DNA of 64,000 bases, taken from assembly GCF_000069945.1 (NCBI RefSeq), contig NC_010545.1:186001-250000 (forward strand). Direction: 5' to 3'. This DNA is from Corynebacterium urealyticum DSM 7109 (GTDB taxonomy: Bacteria; Actinomycetota; Actinomycetes; Mycobacteriales; Mycobacteriaceae). The notes below the pieces were generated by a model that saw nothing but the letters and a program-made list of their open reading frames with translations, was not told the DNA's origin and searched no databases. Position numbers and translations under genes: made by a program. This document shows, in pieces, positions 9,201 through 18,120 of this stretch (position 1 is its first letter; every line of letters starts with the position of its first letter).

Positions 9201-11227
9201 TGCTGGCGGAGCTCTACGCCGAGGGGGCCGAGCTGAACTTTGGCCGGCTGTACCCGCGTAACTTCACGCTGCAGCTGCCGGGCCAGCACTGGGTGGAGCA
9301 GCCGCACTGGACCGACGCGCACCCATCCGGCGGTGGCTCACATGGCCTGCCGGGCAGCCGAGTGAACCTCCCGGACGGTCGGGTGGCCTTCGCCACGCAG
9401 GCGGATCGCGTCGCCTCCCTGGAAGTGCTTGCCGAGGCGCTGGCCGACGAGCTCGCGCCGGGGCATGCCGTCAGCGCGGCACAGTCTCACGGGGTGCTGC
9501 CCGCAGCCGGCGAGATCACGACCATCGCCACCCGCACCTTGGGCGGCTGGTCCCTCCAGGTTTTCGACGTTGCTGGCACCGGCCAGGTGCTGGGCGAGGC
9601 CTTCGTCAGCACGCTGGATGGGGCCGCAAGCGCTGGCGCGGCAGCTGCTGCGCCAGCTGATGTGGCTGCCACAACCACCGAGGATGCAGGGTCGAAGCTG
9701 GGCGCGGTGACGCAGTCGGCGCACGCCCTCCCGGAGGTCCAGGACGGCGAGGCCCGCTGGACCCCAGATAGCGGGGTGAGCGTGGCGCAGCGGCTGCGGG
9801 AGATCGTCTCGGAGTCCATGGGCTACGACGTCGAGGACCTGCCGGGCGAGCTGCCGCTCATCGACCTGGGGCTGGACTCCCTGATGGGCATGCGCATCAA
9901 GAACCGCGTGGAGTACGAGTTCGACCTGCCGCCGCTGCAGGTCCAGCAGCTTCGCGACGGCTCCGTGGACACCGTGATCGCCATGGTCGAGGCGGAGATC
10001 GCCTCCCGCACCAGTGAATCGGGCGCTGCGGAGCAGGCGCCTGAGCAGGCCGACGCACAGTCGGAGGACGGCGCTGAGGGCGCTACCGACTACACCGTCA
10101 ACACCGGGGGAGTAGCCCCACGCGACGCCTCCGAGCGCCTCGTCTTCGCCACCTGGGCGAAGATCAACGGCAAGGCGGCAGCTGGTGTCACCAGCCCGCT
10201 GCCTGAGATCACTGCTGAGACGGCCCAGCAGATCGCCGAGCGCCTGAGCGAACGCTCCGGTGCCGAGGTCACTGCCGAGCAGGTTTCTGAGGCCACGGAC
10301 CTCGCCGCCCTGGCGGATACCGTCCGCGCCAGCCTCGAGACTGCCGTCGAAGGCAATATCCGTGTGCTGCGCGCCCGCCCGGCTGGTTCCGAAAAGCCAA
10401 GCCTGTTCCTCTTCCACCCTGCCGGTGGCTCCTCGGTGGTCTACCAGCCACTGACCCGCCGCCTGCCGGAGGACGTCCCCGTCTACGGCGTCGAACGCCT
10501 CGAGGGCAGCCTGAAGGAACGCGGCGCGGCCTACCTGGATGAGATCATCGCCCTGGCCGACGGCCGCCCGGTCGTGCTCGGCGGCTGGAGCTTCGGCGGT
10601 GCACTGGCCTACGAGGTCGCTTTCCAGCTTGCCCAGCGCGCCGCCGCAGGTGAGCCCAGCGCCGAGGTGCAGCGCATCGTCCTGCTGGATACCGTGCAGC
10701 CGGCCAACCCGGCGCCGGATACGAAGGAGGAGATGCACGCCCGCTGGGACCGCTACGCCGCCTTCGTTAACAAGACCTACGGCTTCGACATGGAAGTCCC
10801 GCACGAGCTGCTGGAACTGCAGGGCGAGGACGTCATGCTCGCGATGTTCCAGGAGATGCTGCAGTCCCCGGAGGCCGCGAGCCTCGGGCTGCCCGCGGGC
10901 GTGCTGGAACACCAACGTGCCAGCTTCGTGGACAACCGCATCCTCGAGTCCCTCGACTTCCACGCATGGGCGGCCGTCGAGGTACCGGTCACCCTCTTCC
11001 GCGCCGAGCGGATGCACGATGGTGCAATCGAGCTGGAACCGGCTTATCGTGATATTGCGCCGGACGGCGGCTGGGGCGAGATCGTCACCGAGTTGGATGT
11101 CATCCAGCTGCAGGGTGACCACCTCGCCATCGTCGACGAGCCCGAGATCTCGAAGGTGGGCCGCGCGCTCACCGAGGTGATCCAGGACACCCCGGCCACG
11201 GACGAAGAATCACAGGATGAGGAGTAG
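6236..11227 (+). CDS. pks13: Pks13, mycolate condensase (type I polyketide synthase)
   Basis: The 1663-aa polyketide synthase joins the activated fatty acid with a carboxyacyl extender (Claisen condensation) to give the 3-keto mycolate, then transfers it to trehalose through its thioesterase. Domain order with active sites: ACP1 (Ser near 52 in FGLSSRD), ketosynthase (Cys285 in DTACSSS), acyltransferase (Ser760 in GQSLGE), ACP2 (Ser1215 in LGLDSL), thioesterase (Ser1452 in GWSFGG). This ACP-KS-AT-ACP-TE layout is diagnostic of Pks13, and all active-site residues are present. It is preceded by fadD32 (78-bp gap) and overlaps or abuts accD, which supplies the carboxylated extender, so the three probably form an operon. 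Confidence 0.97.
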   Translation: MAEDNVGRAQQDHPRSEAELRQWLRNWVSETTDTPEAEIRDDQPLEEFGLSSRDVVILSGELQRMTGLSVDATVAYEHNSIGALVDYLSSQGQANAPAATSAKRRAVGGEQAPGERDIAVVGMAGSYPGAPTTDEFWDLLISYQDGIGELPEGRWSEWAENPEMVRRMADAQLTGGYLPDLASFDAEFFGLSPLEAANMDPQQRILLKLTWEALEDALIPANSLRGDNVGVFMGTTNNDYANLIIADPKVAHPYALTGNSSSIVANRISYAFDFRGPSVAMDTACSSSLVAIHQAVGSLRDGSSEVAIAGGVNLLANPFATVAFSETGVLSPTGKIHAFSEDADGIVRSDGAGVIVLKRLSDAVAAGDNILGVIKGSAVNSDGRSNGITAPNPEAQSAVLRAAYEDAGIDPTTVDYVEAHGTGTILGDPIEARALGEVLGAGRDADHPTLLGSAKTNFGHTEAAAGVAGVMKVLMAMREGVLPPSLNYVGPNPHIDFDAQRLEVVEDPREWPEYSGRPVAGVSGFGFGGTNAHVVIAAPTEEELRDAAALNEERAAGKADAGSDAAAGTDPAHPLIDWEACETPAALLPVSGFLPSRRRLAAGDLRDWLAEHESADLLDVAGALAGRNHGRSRGIVRAASAAEAIDGLERLAEGKKGAAVFTADSPSATGPVWVYSGFGSQHRKMGKELASISSFFAERLATIDEIVQRESGWSLVEKINDDEQNFDLESAQVAITAVQIALTDLLREFGLRPAAVVGQSLGEIGAAYGSGGLSLEDAMTVACHRSRLMGEGESQLTGDQAGAMAVIELGPEALEAFRAEHPEFAKVEPAVYAAPGMTTVGGPQAAVAALVEHLDGEGKFARMLDVKGAGHTSMLDPILSELLYEIGGITARPIHTPLYSTVHRGEVYQPGEAVHDAEYFVHCTRHPVWFSDATGQQFKDGYRTFVELSAHPVALMPIMNNAFAHDAGDAKTLYALKRKEPATETLLNLLAELYAEGAELNFGRLYPRNFTLQLPGQHWVEQPHWTDAHPSGGGSHGLPGSRVNLPDGRVAFATQADRVASLEVLAEALADELAPGHAVSAAQSHGVLPAAGEITTIATRTLGGWSLQVFDVAGTGQVLGEAFVSTLDGAASAGAAAAAPADVAATTTEDAGSKLGAVTQSAHALPEVQDGEARWTPDSGVSVAQRLREIVSESMGYDVEDLPGELPLIDLGLDSLMGMRIKNRVEYEFDLPPLQVQQLRDGSVDTVIAMVEAEIASRTSESGAAEQAPEQADAQSEDGAEGATDYTVNTGGVAPRDASERLVFATWAKINGKAAAGVTSPLPEITAETAQQIAERLSERSGAEVTAEQVSEATDLAALADTVRASLETAVEGNIRVLRARPAGSEKPSLFLFHPAGGSSVVYQPLTRRLPEDVPVYGVERLEGSLKERGAAYLDEIIALADGRPVVLGGWSFGGALAYEVAFQLAQRAAAGEPSAEVQRIVLLDTVQPANPAPDTKEEMHARWDRYAAFVNKTYGFDMEVPHELLELQGEDVMLAMFQEMLQSPEAASLGLPAGVLEHQRASFVDNRILESLDFHAWAAVEVPVTLFRAERMHDGAIELEPAYRDIAPDGGWGEIVTELDVIQLQGDHLAIVDEPEISKVGRALTEVIQDTPATDEESQDEE

Positions 11228-11234
11228 CCCCGAC

Positions 11235-12836
11235 GTGTCTGAAGACTCTGCTGACCAGGCCAACCCGCAGGGTGAGGATACTGCTTCAGCGGATAGCAGT
11301 GTGTCCGCGAAGCTGAAGGACCTGCAACGCCGGCTCGAGCTGGCGCAGGACCCCGGCTCCGAGTCGGCGAAGGCCAAGCGCGACGCCGCCGGGCTGACTA
11401 CCCCGCGCCAGCGCATCGACGCTCTCCTCGATGAGGGCTCCTTCACCGAGATCGGTGCCCTCGGCCAGGCCCCGGGCGACCCGACCGCCCCCTACGGCGA
11501 CGGCGTGGTCACCGGCTATGGCCGCATTGGCGGCCGCCCCGTCGCGATCTACGCCCACGATAAGTCCGTCTTCGGCGGCTCCGTGGGTGAGACCTTCGGC
11601 AAGAAGGTCACTGAGGTCATGGACATGGCCACTCGCGTCGGCATCCCGGTCGTCGGCATCAACGACTCCGGCGGCGCCCGCATTCAGGACGCCGTGACCT
11701 CCCTGGCCATGTACTCCGAGATTGCGCGCCGCCAGGTTCCGCTCTCCGGTCAGAGCCCGCAGATCTCCATCCTGCTGGGCCCGTCCGCAGGTGGTGCGGT
11801 CTACGCCCCCGTGACGACGGACTTCCTTGTCGCCGTGGACGGTCGCACCCAGATGTTCGTCACTGGCCCGGCCGTCATCGAGTCCGTGACCGGCGAGAAG
11901 ATCTCCATGGAGGAGCTCGGTGGGGCGCGCCAGCAGGCCCGCAACGGCAACATCAGCTACGTCGCCGCCAACGAGGATGAGGCCTTCAACTACGTCAAGG
12001 ACCTGCTGGACTTCCTGCCCTCCTCGGCCTTCGACGAACTGCCCCAGTACTGGGCGCCGAATGACTCCCTGACGGAGCGGGACAAGGAACTGAACTCCAT
12101 CATCCCGGACGACCCGAACGCCGGTTACGACATGATGGACGTGTTGACCCGCATCTTCGACGACGAAAACGTCCTTGAGGTGCAGGGTGACTACGGTTCC
12201 AACGTCATCACCGCCTACGCGCGTATCGACGGGCAGACGGTCGGCGTGATCGCAAACCAGCCGATGGTGCTAGCCGGCTGCCTGGACGCCGAGGCGGCGG
12301 ATAAAGCCTCCCGCTTCATCCGCATCAACAACGCCTACAACATCCCGCTCGTCTTCGTGGTGGACACCCCCGGCTATCTGCCGGGAGCGGAGCAGGAGAA
12401 GGTCGGCCTGATCCACCGTGGCGCGCACCTGGGCTTCGCCCTGGCCGACGCGACGGTGCCGAAGGTCACCGTGGTGGTGCGCAAGGCCTTCGGCGGTGGT
12501 TATGCCGTCATGGGCTCGAAGAACCTCACGGCGGATGTGAACCTCGCGTGGCCGACCGCGCAGATCGCGGTGATGGGAGCGGAGGCCGCCGTCGTCATGA
12601 TGAAGGGCAAGGAACTGGCCGCGATGCCCCCGGAGAAGCGGGTGGTGGCGAAGAAGATGTTCATGGACTTCTACAACGCCAACATGACCAGCCCCTATGT
12701 GTCCGCAGAGCGAGGCTACGTGGACGCGATCATCTCCCCGGAGGAGACCCGCGTGCAGCTGCGCCAGGCGCTGCGCCAGCTGGCGCACAAGCGCACACCG
12801 CGCGAGAAGAAGAAGCACACGATTTTGCCGATGTAG
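11235..12836 (+). CDS. accD3: acyl-CoA carboxylase beta subunit (AccD3/AccD4 type)
   Basis: This is the carboxyltransferase subunit that, with the biotinylated alpha subunit AccA3/AccBC and partners, carboxylates the long-chain acyl-CoA used as the Pks13 extender. The crotonase-fold carboxyltransferase has the two oxyanion regions GINDSGGARIQDA and DTPGYLPGAEQE. GTG 11235 is preferred because AGGAG at 11220-11224 is 10 nt upstream; ATG 11217, which overlaps the pks13 stop, is the alternative and adds six residues. Either start implies translational coupling with pks13. The length of about 533 aa suits the family. The symbol follows C. glutamicum usage for the copy in this position. Confidence 0.92.
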   Translation: MSEDSADQANPQGEDTASADSSVSAKLKDLQRRLELAQDPGSESAKAKRDAAGLTTPRQRIDALLDEGSFTEIGALGQAPGDPTAPYGDGVVTGYGRIGGRPVAIYAHDKSVFGGSVGETFGKKVTEVMDMATRVGIPVVGINDSGGARIQDAVTSLAMYSEIARRQVPLSGQSPQISILLGPSAGGAVYAPVTTDFLVAVDGRTQMFVTGPAVIESVTGEKISMEELGGARQQARNGNISYVAANEDEAFNYVKDLLDFLPSSAFDELPQYWAPNDSLTERDKELNSIIPDDPNAGYDMMDVLTRIFDDENVLEVQGDYGSNVITAYARIDGQTVGVIANQPMVLAGCLDAEAADKASRFIRINNAYNIPLVFVVDTPGYLPGAEQEKVGLIHRGAHLGFALADATVPKVTVVVRKAFGGGYAVMGSKNLTADVNLAWPTAQIAVMGAEAAVVMMKGKELAAMPPEKRVVAKKMFMDFYNANMTSPYVSAERGYVDAIISPEETRVQLRQALRQLAHKRTPREKKKHTILPM

Positions 12837-12860
12837 CCGCATCGGTGAGCGCACACAGCG

Positions 12861-12905
12861 TGGCGGAATCCCTCGAGTTCCGCCGCGCTCGTGTTGTTTT
12901 CGGCG
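12861..12905 (+). terminator. possible terminator after accD3
   Basis: GGCGGAA and TTCCGCC form a 7-bp stem around a 9-nt loop just after the accD3 stop, followed by GCGCTCGTGTTGTTTT. Stem and tail are modest. Confidence 0.5.
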
Positions 12906-12961
12906 TAGTATCCATAGTAATTTTTTGGGTCCAAACAATTGGCCAACTAGATGGGAAATAT

Positions 12962-14689
12962 ATGACGACGCAGTCTCCGCTGAGCCAGATCAAGAAGCTC
13001 GCGAATAACCTCAAGTACTCGGCAGAGGGCCTCGCCACCGAGGTCTCTGCCGTGGGGCGCGGGCTGATCCCGGTGCTGCGCTCCGACATCGTCGCCAAGG
13101 GAGGGGGCGTGCGTGGCCAGCTCGCCTTCCTGGAGGGCATCGCCCGCTACGGCTTCAGCACCGCCCGCCAGATGCGCTACGCGGCTTTCCACGCCCCGGA
13201 TCAGCTGGCCTTCATCGACGACATGGGGCAGCGCACCTACCGTGAGATGCTGGACGACGTCCAGGCCCTGGCCCGCTCCCTGCAGAGCCGCGGAGTGGGC
13301 AAGGGCGACCGAGTCGGCGTGATGTGCCGCAATAGCCGCGCGATCATCTATGCCATCGGCGCCAAGGGCTTCGTTGGCACCAAGATCTTCCTGCTGAATA
13401 TCGGCAGCTCCCCGGAGCAGCTGGCTAAGTCCATGGTGGAGCACGACCTGGACCTGCTGTACATCGACGAGGAGTTCGCCGAGCGCCTGCCGGAGGACCT
13501 CGGCGACTGCGAGATCATCATCGGGCACGCCGAGGACCTGGGCAACCCGAAGGTGCGGGACGCCTCCTGGCCGACCTTCCAGCAGCTCATTGATACCGCC
13601 CCGAGCGCGGAAGCTGAGAAGCTGCCCCTGTTCCCGAAGCGCGATCACATCATCATCATGTCCTCCGGTACTTCCGGGACGCCGAAGGGCGTGGCCATTC
13701 GGGAGCCGCTGATCCCAACCCCGCTGCGCGCGCTGGTCACCCGCGTGCCGTGGCGCGCGAAGATGATGGTGCAGATGTCCGCCTCGATGTTCCACTCCTG
13801 GGGCTGGGCGAATATCAACCTCATCATCGCCCACCGCGCGACCGTGGTGCTGCGCCGTATCTTCGACCCGAAGCAGGCGATGGAGGATCTTGTGAACTAC
13901 CAGATCGAGGGCATCATCACCTCGCCGATCTTCCTCAAGGAGCAGCTGCGGGTCGCCGAGGAGGGGGACTATGACGTCTCCAGCGTGAAGATGATCATCT
14001 CCTCCGGCCACGCCATGACCCCGGACTTCATCCGCGCGGTCCAGGCGAAGTTCGGCCCGGTGCTGGCGAACTTCTACGGCTCCACCGAGGCTTCCTCCTG
14101 CGTGATGACCACCCCGGAGGAGCTGGCGGAGGATCCGAAGCTCGCGGGCCGCGCCGTCACCGGCGTGCGCATCAAGATTTTGGACGAGGACGGCAACGAG
14201 CTGCCCCCGGGCCAGGTCGGCCGCATCTTCTGCCGCGGCGCGATGACGATGAAGCAGTACACCAACGTCCGCGACAAGATGGTGATCGAAAAGGGCCTGC
14301 TGGAGATCGGCGACAAGGGTTATCTCACCGAGGACGGTCGCCTATACGTCCTGGGCCGCAACGACGACATGATCATCGTCGGCGGCGAGAACGTCTACCC
14401 GAAGTCCGTCACCGAGGTGCTGGAGCCCATGCCGGGCATCCGCGACCTCTTCGTCAAGGGCGTGGAGGACGAAGACACCTTCGCTCGCTTGGCCGTGTGG
14501 ATTGTCCGGGAGGACGACGAGACCGGCCGGCGCCTCACGAAGAAGGCCGTTCAGGACTGGGTTCTGGAGAAGCTCGCCGAGCATTCCGTGCCCCGGGATG
14601 TCGTCTTCGTCGACGAGCTGCCGTACAACCCGACTGGCAAGGTCATGCCGCGTCAGCTTCCGGATTCCCGCATCCACGGCGAGCCCTAA
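12962..14689 (+). CDS. acyl-CoA synthetase (FadD family)
   Basis: The 575-aa AMP-dependent ligase would convert a free fatty acid to acyl-CoA. Visible motifs are SSGTSGTPKGVA (P-loop of ANL enzymes), FYGSTEAS (adenine site), and the C-terminal hinge GRNDDMIIVGGENVYPKSV followed by the Lys motif NPTGKVMPRQL. ATG 12962 starts the family-like N-terminus; the frame stays open through accD3 upstream, but that part is a shadow. The gene lies in the same direction behind accD3 with a 125-bp gap containing a weak hairpin, so it may have its own promoter. Its position next to mycolate genes and the presence of fadA/fadB in the window suggest use of exogenous fatty acids; the substrate chain length is unknown. 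Confidence 0.87.
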   Translation: MTTQSPLSQIKKLANNLKYSAEGLATEVSAVGRGLIPVLRSDIVAKGGGVRGQLAFLEGIARYGFSTARQMRYAAFHAPDQLAFIDDMGQRTYREMLDDVQALARSLQSRGVGKGDRVGVMCRNSRAIIYAIGAKGFVGTKIFLLNIGSSPEQLAKSMVEHDLDLLYIDEEFAERLPEDLGDCEIIIGHAEDLGNPKVRDASWPTFQQLIDTAPSAEAEKLPLFPKRDHIIIMSSGTSGTPKGVAIREPLIPTPLRALVTRVPWRAKMMVQMSASMFHSWGWANINLIIAHRATVVLRRIFDPKQAMEDLVNYQIEGIITSPIFLKEQLRVAEEGDYDVSSVKMIISSGHAMTPDFIRAVQAKFGPVLANFYGSTEASSCVMTTPEELAEDPKLAGRAVTGVRIKILDEDGNELPPGQVGRIFCRGAMTMKQYTNVRDKMVIEKGLLEIGDKGYLTEDGRLYVLGRNDDMIIVGGENVYPKSVTEVLEPMPGIRDLFVKGVEDEDTFARLAVWIVREDDETGRRLTKKAVQDWVLEKLAEHSVPRDVVFVDELPYNPTGKVMPRQLPDSRIHGEP

Positions 14690-14761
14690 GCCTGCGCTAG
14701 GGGAGGGGCAGGCTCCTCCCTGGGGGTGCGTTTCCTGGAGGGGCGTCGGGGCACCGCCAGG

Positions 14762-16039
14762 TTAAGCCTGTTGCTTGGCCTTGTGGTGAACGAAGAGGGT
14801 AATCAGCAGCGCCAGCACGTAGAGCCCGGTGAGCCAAGCGAGCAGCGCCGCCCAGCTGATATCGAAGAACTGACCGGAGAGCGCACCCAGCAGCGAGGAA
14901 CCCAGGTAGTAGCTCAGCACATAGGTGCTGGAGGCCTCGGCGCGATCCTTCTTTGCAGCGGCACTCACCCAGCCGCTGGCCACGGAGTGGCAGGCGAAGA
15001 ACGCGGCGGTGAACAGCAGCGCGCCGGTCACGGTGAGCCAGACCGTCGGGATGAACATCAGCAACAACCCGGCCAGCGCCAGCACCATCGAGACGGTGAG
15101 AACCCGCCCCTGCCCGTAGGCCTGCACGGCCCGACCCGCCCGGGCGGAGGACCAGGTGCCGGAAAGATAGATCACGAAGACCGCGGCGGCCAGGGACTCT
15201 GGTAGCCCGTACTCGCCGATCAGGTGGAAGCCCAGGTAGTTGTACAGGGAGACGAAGGCACCCATCAGCAGGAAGGGCAGCACGAACAGCCCGAGCAGCA
15301 CCGGCGAGCGGAAGTGGCCCGCGAAAGCGGCGAGCTCGTGGGAGACCGTGATCTTCTTTGGCGTGAAGTTCCGCGAAGGTGGCAGCAGCACCAGCATCGC
15401 CAGGCCGATGAGGACGGAGACCCCGCCTGAGGTCAGCACCGCGACGCGCCAGTCTGCGAACTCCAATACCGCGCCGGGGATGAGGCGGCCGAAGAGCCCT
15501 CCGATGCTCGTGCCGGAAATATAGAAGCCCATTACCCGCGGCAGGTGTTTGGCGTCGATCTCCTCGGCGAGGTAGGTCATGATCACAGCGGGCACGCCGG
15601 CCACCGCCACGCCCTGCAGGGCGCGCATGAGCAGCAGCGGGCCGACCCCGGGCGCGATGGCCACCAGCAGGCTCAAGAAGGTGGCGGCCATGACGCTGAT
15701 CTGCAGGATGCGGTAGCGTCCCAGCCGCTCGGAGAGGATCCCGACGGGGATGACGGATAGCGCCAGCGCCCCCGTCGTCGCTGAGACCGAGAGCGCAGCG
15801 ACGGTGGGGCTGATGCCGAAGTCCGCCGTAATGCTCGGCAGGACCGCCTGGGTGACGTACATGGCGTTGAAGGACGCCAACCCCGCGAAAAGCGCGCCGA
15901 TCAGTGCCCGCTTGTAGCCGGGATCGGTTGGTGTGAGCCCCCTCGATACGCCAGCGGCGCCGGCCGCCCCCTCCCGGGCGGCCGACGCCGTTGTCTCTGG
16001 ATTCACGTCCTCCGTCGCGTGATTCTCTGTGTGGCTCAT
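14762..16039 (-). CDS. MFS transporter (12 membrane segments)
   Basis: The product is a 425-aa major facilitator with about 12 hydrophobic segments after a hydrophilic, Ala/Thr-rich N-terminus of roughly 40 residues. The signature loop between segments 2 and 3 is visible as GILSERLGRYRIL. The pattern resembles the YnfM/AraJ-like drug or sugar-efflux branch of MFS, but the substrate cannot be read from the sequence. It converges on the acyl-CoA synthetase gene, with a GGGAGG/CCTCCC hairpin in the 72-bp gap. It is separated by only 16 bp from the DUF6114 gene upstream on the same strand, so it could be co-transcribed with it. Confidence 0.85.
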   Translation of the reverse strand: MSHTENHATEDVNPETTASAAREGAAGAAGVSRGLTPTDPGYKRALIGALFAGLASFNAMYVTQAVLPSITADFGISPTVAALSVSATTGALALSVIPVGILSERLGRYRILQISVMAATFLSLLVAIAPGVGPLLLMRALQGVAVAGVPAVIMTYLAEEIDAKHLPRVMGFYISGTSIGGLFGRLIPGAVLEFADWRVAVLTSGGVSVLIGLAMLVLLPPSRNFTPKKITVSHELAAFAGHFRSPVLLGLFVLPFLLMGAFVSLYNYLGFHLIGEYGLPESLAAAVFVIYLSGTWSSARAGRAVQAYGQGRVLTVSMVLALAGLLLMFIPTVWLTVTGALLFTAAFFACHSVASGWVSAAAKKDRAEASSTYVLSYYLGSSLLGALSGQFFDISWAALLAWLTGLYVLALLITLFVHHKAKQQA

Positions 16040-16055
16040 GCCACTAATTATGCAC

Positions 16056-17480
16056 TTAGGGTGCTAGCGAGGTGCCCTTGGGTAGGTCGATGCGGTCCGA
16101 GGAGACCACGTAGGCATCCATGGTGCCGTCCAGCATCCGCAGCTTTTCGGAGAGCGCATCGGGCTGGCCGAGCCCCATCTTCGCGGCTTCCTTCTTGATC
16201 TCCTCCGGTGCCCAGGAAGCGTCGATGGTGATCGGGATTGTCTTCACCCCGGCGATCTCCGGGGTGATGGTCAACTTGCTCACGATGATGTGGAAGTTGC
16301 CGCTCAGCACGCTCGTCTTGCCGGGGCCGGTGCGCTGCCAGATTGGTCCCGCGGACTGGCCGGGCATCTCCATGGCCAGGTTTTGCAGGACGGCCTTGTC
16401 CGCGTCGATGCGCAATGCGGGCTTGGGTCCCTGCTGGGTCTCCAGCGTGATCAGGGAGAGCTTCATATTGCCCAGCAGCGCGGTGGAGTCGGTCGTGATC
16501 TGGAAGGTGTTGCCCGGAATTCCCCGCAAGCCCTCGATGGGGGTTGGGGGAGTGAGATCCATCTCGTACTCCTCCGGGATCTCCGGGAGCTTGAGTGTTT
16601 CCGGCAGCTTGGACGCTTCCGGGAGCTTCGGGAGGCCAGGCACCTTTGGTGGATCCGGAAGTTTCGGCGCTTCTGGCAGCTTGGGCGAGGCAGGTTGGTG
16701 CTGTGCTGGGGGCTTCGCCGTCCCAGGGGCCTTGGGGGCGCCCGGCAGCTCCGGGAACTTCGGCAGCTCAAGCTGCGCCTGCGCCGGTGGGGCTCCCGCC
16801 GTAGCGGTCAGACCCGCGGCCAGTCCGGTCGTGGTGACGGCGGCGAGAACCGCAACAGCGGTGGAATTGCTGGCCCCGGAGGTCGTGCCCGACTCGGTGG
16901 CAGCCCGATCCGCCTTCTGCTGCTTCTTGGCCTCCCGCCGCGCGGCGAGCTCCTCCTTGGAGGAATCCGTCCAAGACAGCGCCAGGGCGCCGCCCACCAG
17001 GGCCAGCAGGGTGCCGAGTATGAAGCCACCGAAGTTTGACGTCGGCAGCGCGACGATGCCCAGGATGATGCCAGCCACGCCGGTGAGGATGCGGCTCCCG
17101 CCCCCGAACCACGTCATCAGCCCGCAGGCGATCAGCAGGGCGCCGATGATGAAGGTGGACACCCCCGAGATCGTCGAGACCTGGATGATGATGTTCGAGA
17201 CCTCCAGCGAGAGATACGCAGGGGTGAGGATCACGACCCCGCCCAGCAGCATCAGCAGCCCGGCGAAGAATGGACGGCTGCGCCGCCACTGGGTGAAACC
17301 GGAGCGGCGCTGGCTCGCCGTGGCCTCGTCTCCATTCTCGCCTGCTGTGGCGTCTACTCCCGTATCTGCTGTGGTCGGCAGCTCCTGGGTCTCCTTGTTC
17401 TCAGTCACGGGGGTGCCACCGGTGCTCGCCGCGTCGGTGGCTGCCGCCTCCGCCGCTGCACCGTTAGCACTCTGCGTCAT
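16056..17480 (-). CDS. DUF6114-type membrane protein with Pro-rich linker
   Basis: The 474-aa protein begins with a charged cytoplasmic tail, then has about four membrane segments (from FFAGLLMLLGGVVILTPAYL onward) typical of DUF6114. A fifth hydrophobic stretch rich in Ala/Thr leads into a long Pro/Lys/Leu repeat linker (repeated LPEAPKLP-like units at about 245-300), followed by a C-terminal globular part resembling the adjacent DUF6230 protein. Its ATG overlaps the end of the DUF6230 gene by 17 nt, with GGAGAA upstream, so the two are translationally coupled. DUF6230/DUF6114 pairs also occur in Streptomyces. Function is unknown; a cell-envelope role is inferred from the topology. Confidence 0.75.
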   Translation of the reverse strand: MTQSANGAAAEAAATDAASTGGTPVTENKETQELPTTADTGVDATAGENGDEATASQRRSGFTQWRRSRPFFAGLLMLLGGVVILTPAYLSLEVSNIIIQVSTISGVSTFIIGALLIACGLMTWFGGGSRILTGVAGIILGIVALPTSNFGGFILGTLLALVGGALALSWTDSSKEELAARREAKKQQKADRAATESGTTSGASNSTAVAVLAAVTTTGLAAGLTATAGAPPAQAQLELPKFPELPGAPKAPGTAKPPAQHQPASPKLPEAPKLPDPPKVPGLPKLPEASKLPETLKLPEIPEEYEMDLTPPTPIEGLRGIPGNTFQITTDSTALLGNMKLSLITLETQQGPKPALRIDADKAVLQNLAMEMPGQSAGPIWQRTGPGKTSVLSGNFHIIVSKLTITPEIAGVKTIPITIDASWAPEEIKKEAAKMGLGQPDALSEKLRMLDGTMDAYVVSSDRIDLPKGTSLAP

Positions 17481-18033
17481 CTGGATTCTCCAGCGTGATC
17501 TTGCTTCCCGCCGCGGTCAGCTGGTCCGCGGACAGTGAAGTCGCGTGCATGGTCTGCCCATCGGAGATGAGCTTCTCGGCCGCGATACCCCACGCACCGG
17601 GGGCAGCGTTTTTGTCGACCTGGTTCGCATCGATGCCGATCTGTGGCTTGACCAGAGTCATGCCACCGCTCAGATCAGGGGCGCCGATGATCATGTTCTC
17701 GGCTTCCATGTTCTGGCCCGGCACGAGCATCTGGAACTTTTTCTCCCCAATACCCGGCACCTTGATCGGTGCGGACATGCACACGTCGGACACGCGGGCC
17801 TTGGTCATCTTGATGCGGGAGACCGTCTCCTCGCCATTGGCCAGCTTGTCGGAATCGACGAAGAGGGAGAAGCCGTCCGCGTCCAGACCGCCGACGTCCA
17901 TGTTGAAGATGGTGTTGGACAGCGCCAGGTTGGCGGAGATCCCGCCTTCGGCCATGGCGACGCCCATTCCCCCGGATGCCAGCAGGCCGACACCCAGAAT
18001 TCCTGCGAATCGAAGTTTCCTTGTGTGTCCCAT
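17464..18033 (-). CDS. DUF6230-type secreted protein
   Basis: The 189-aa protein has an N-terminal signal or anchor (FAGILGVGLLASGGMGVAMA) and a predicted beta-rich exported domain. Two Cys are present, one at the very C-terminus. ATG 18033 is used; an in-frame GTG at 18045 is possible, and neither has a strong ribosome site. The family is called DUF6230 and is regularly encoded next to DUF6114, as here (17-nt overlap). The shared beta-rich region in both products suggests they handle the same, unknown, ligand or interact. Confidence 0.72.
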   Translation of the reverse strand: MGHTRKLRFAGILGVGLLASGGMGVAMAEGGISANLALSNTIFNMDVGGLDADGFSLFVDSDKLANGEETVSRIKMTKARVSDVCMSAPIKVPGIGEKKFQMLVPGQNMEAENMIIGAPDLSGGMTLVKPQIGIDANQVDKNAAPGAWGIAAEKLISDGQTMHATSLSADQLTAAGSKITLENPDDAEC

Positions 18034-18120
18034 GTCCCAGCACACTAGGCGCGCAAAACTAAGTTTCGTGCAAACTTCGCGAAGATTTCCCCTAAAAAAT
18101 TGAGAGAGGGCGGAAAGTTT

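Noticed and set aside
6386..9322. Very long open frame (978 codons) antisense to pks13
   Set aside because: High-GC codon bias of pks13 removes stops on the opposite strand. The translated product is Arg/Val/Gly-rich low-complexity sequence without a domain, and pks13 itself is certain.
12548..12961. N-terminal extension of the acyl-CoA synthetase through accD3
   Set aside because: The extension lies inside accD3 in another frame and across a hairpin. The family-like N-terminus begins at 12962.
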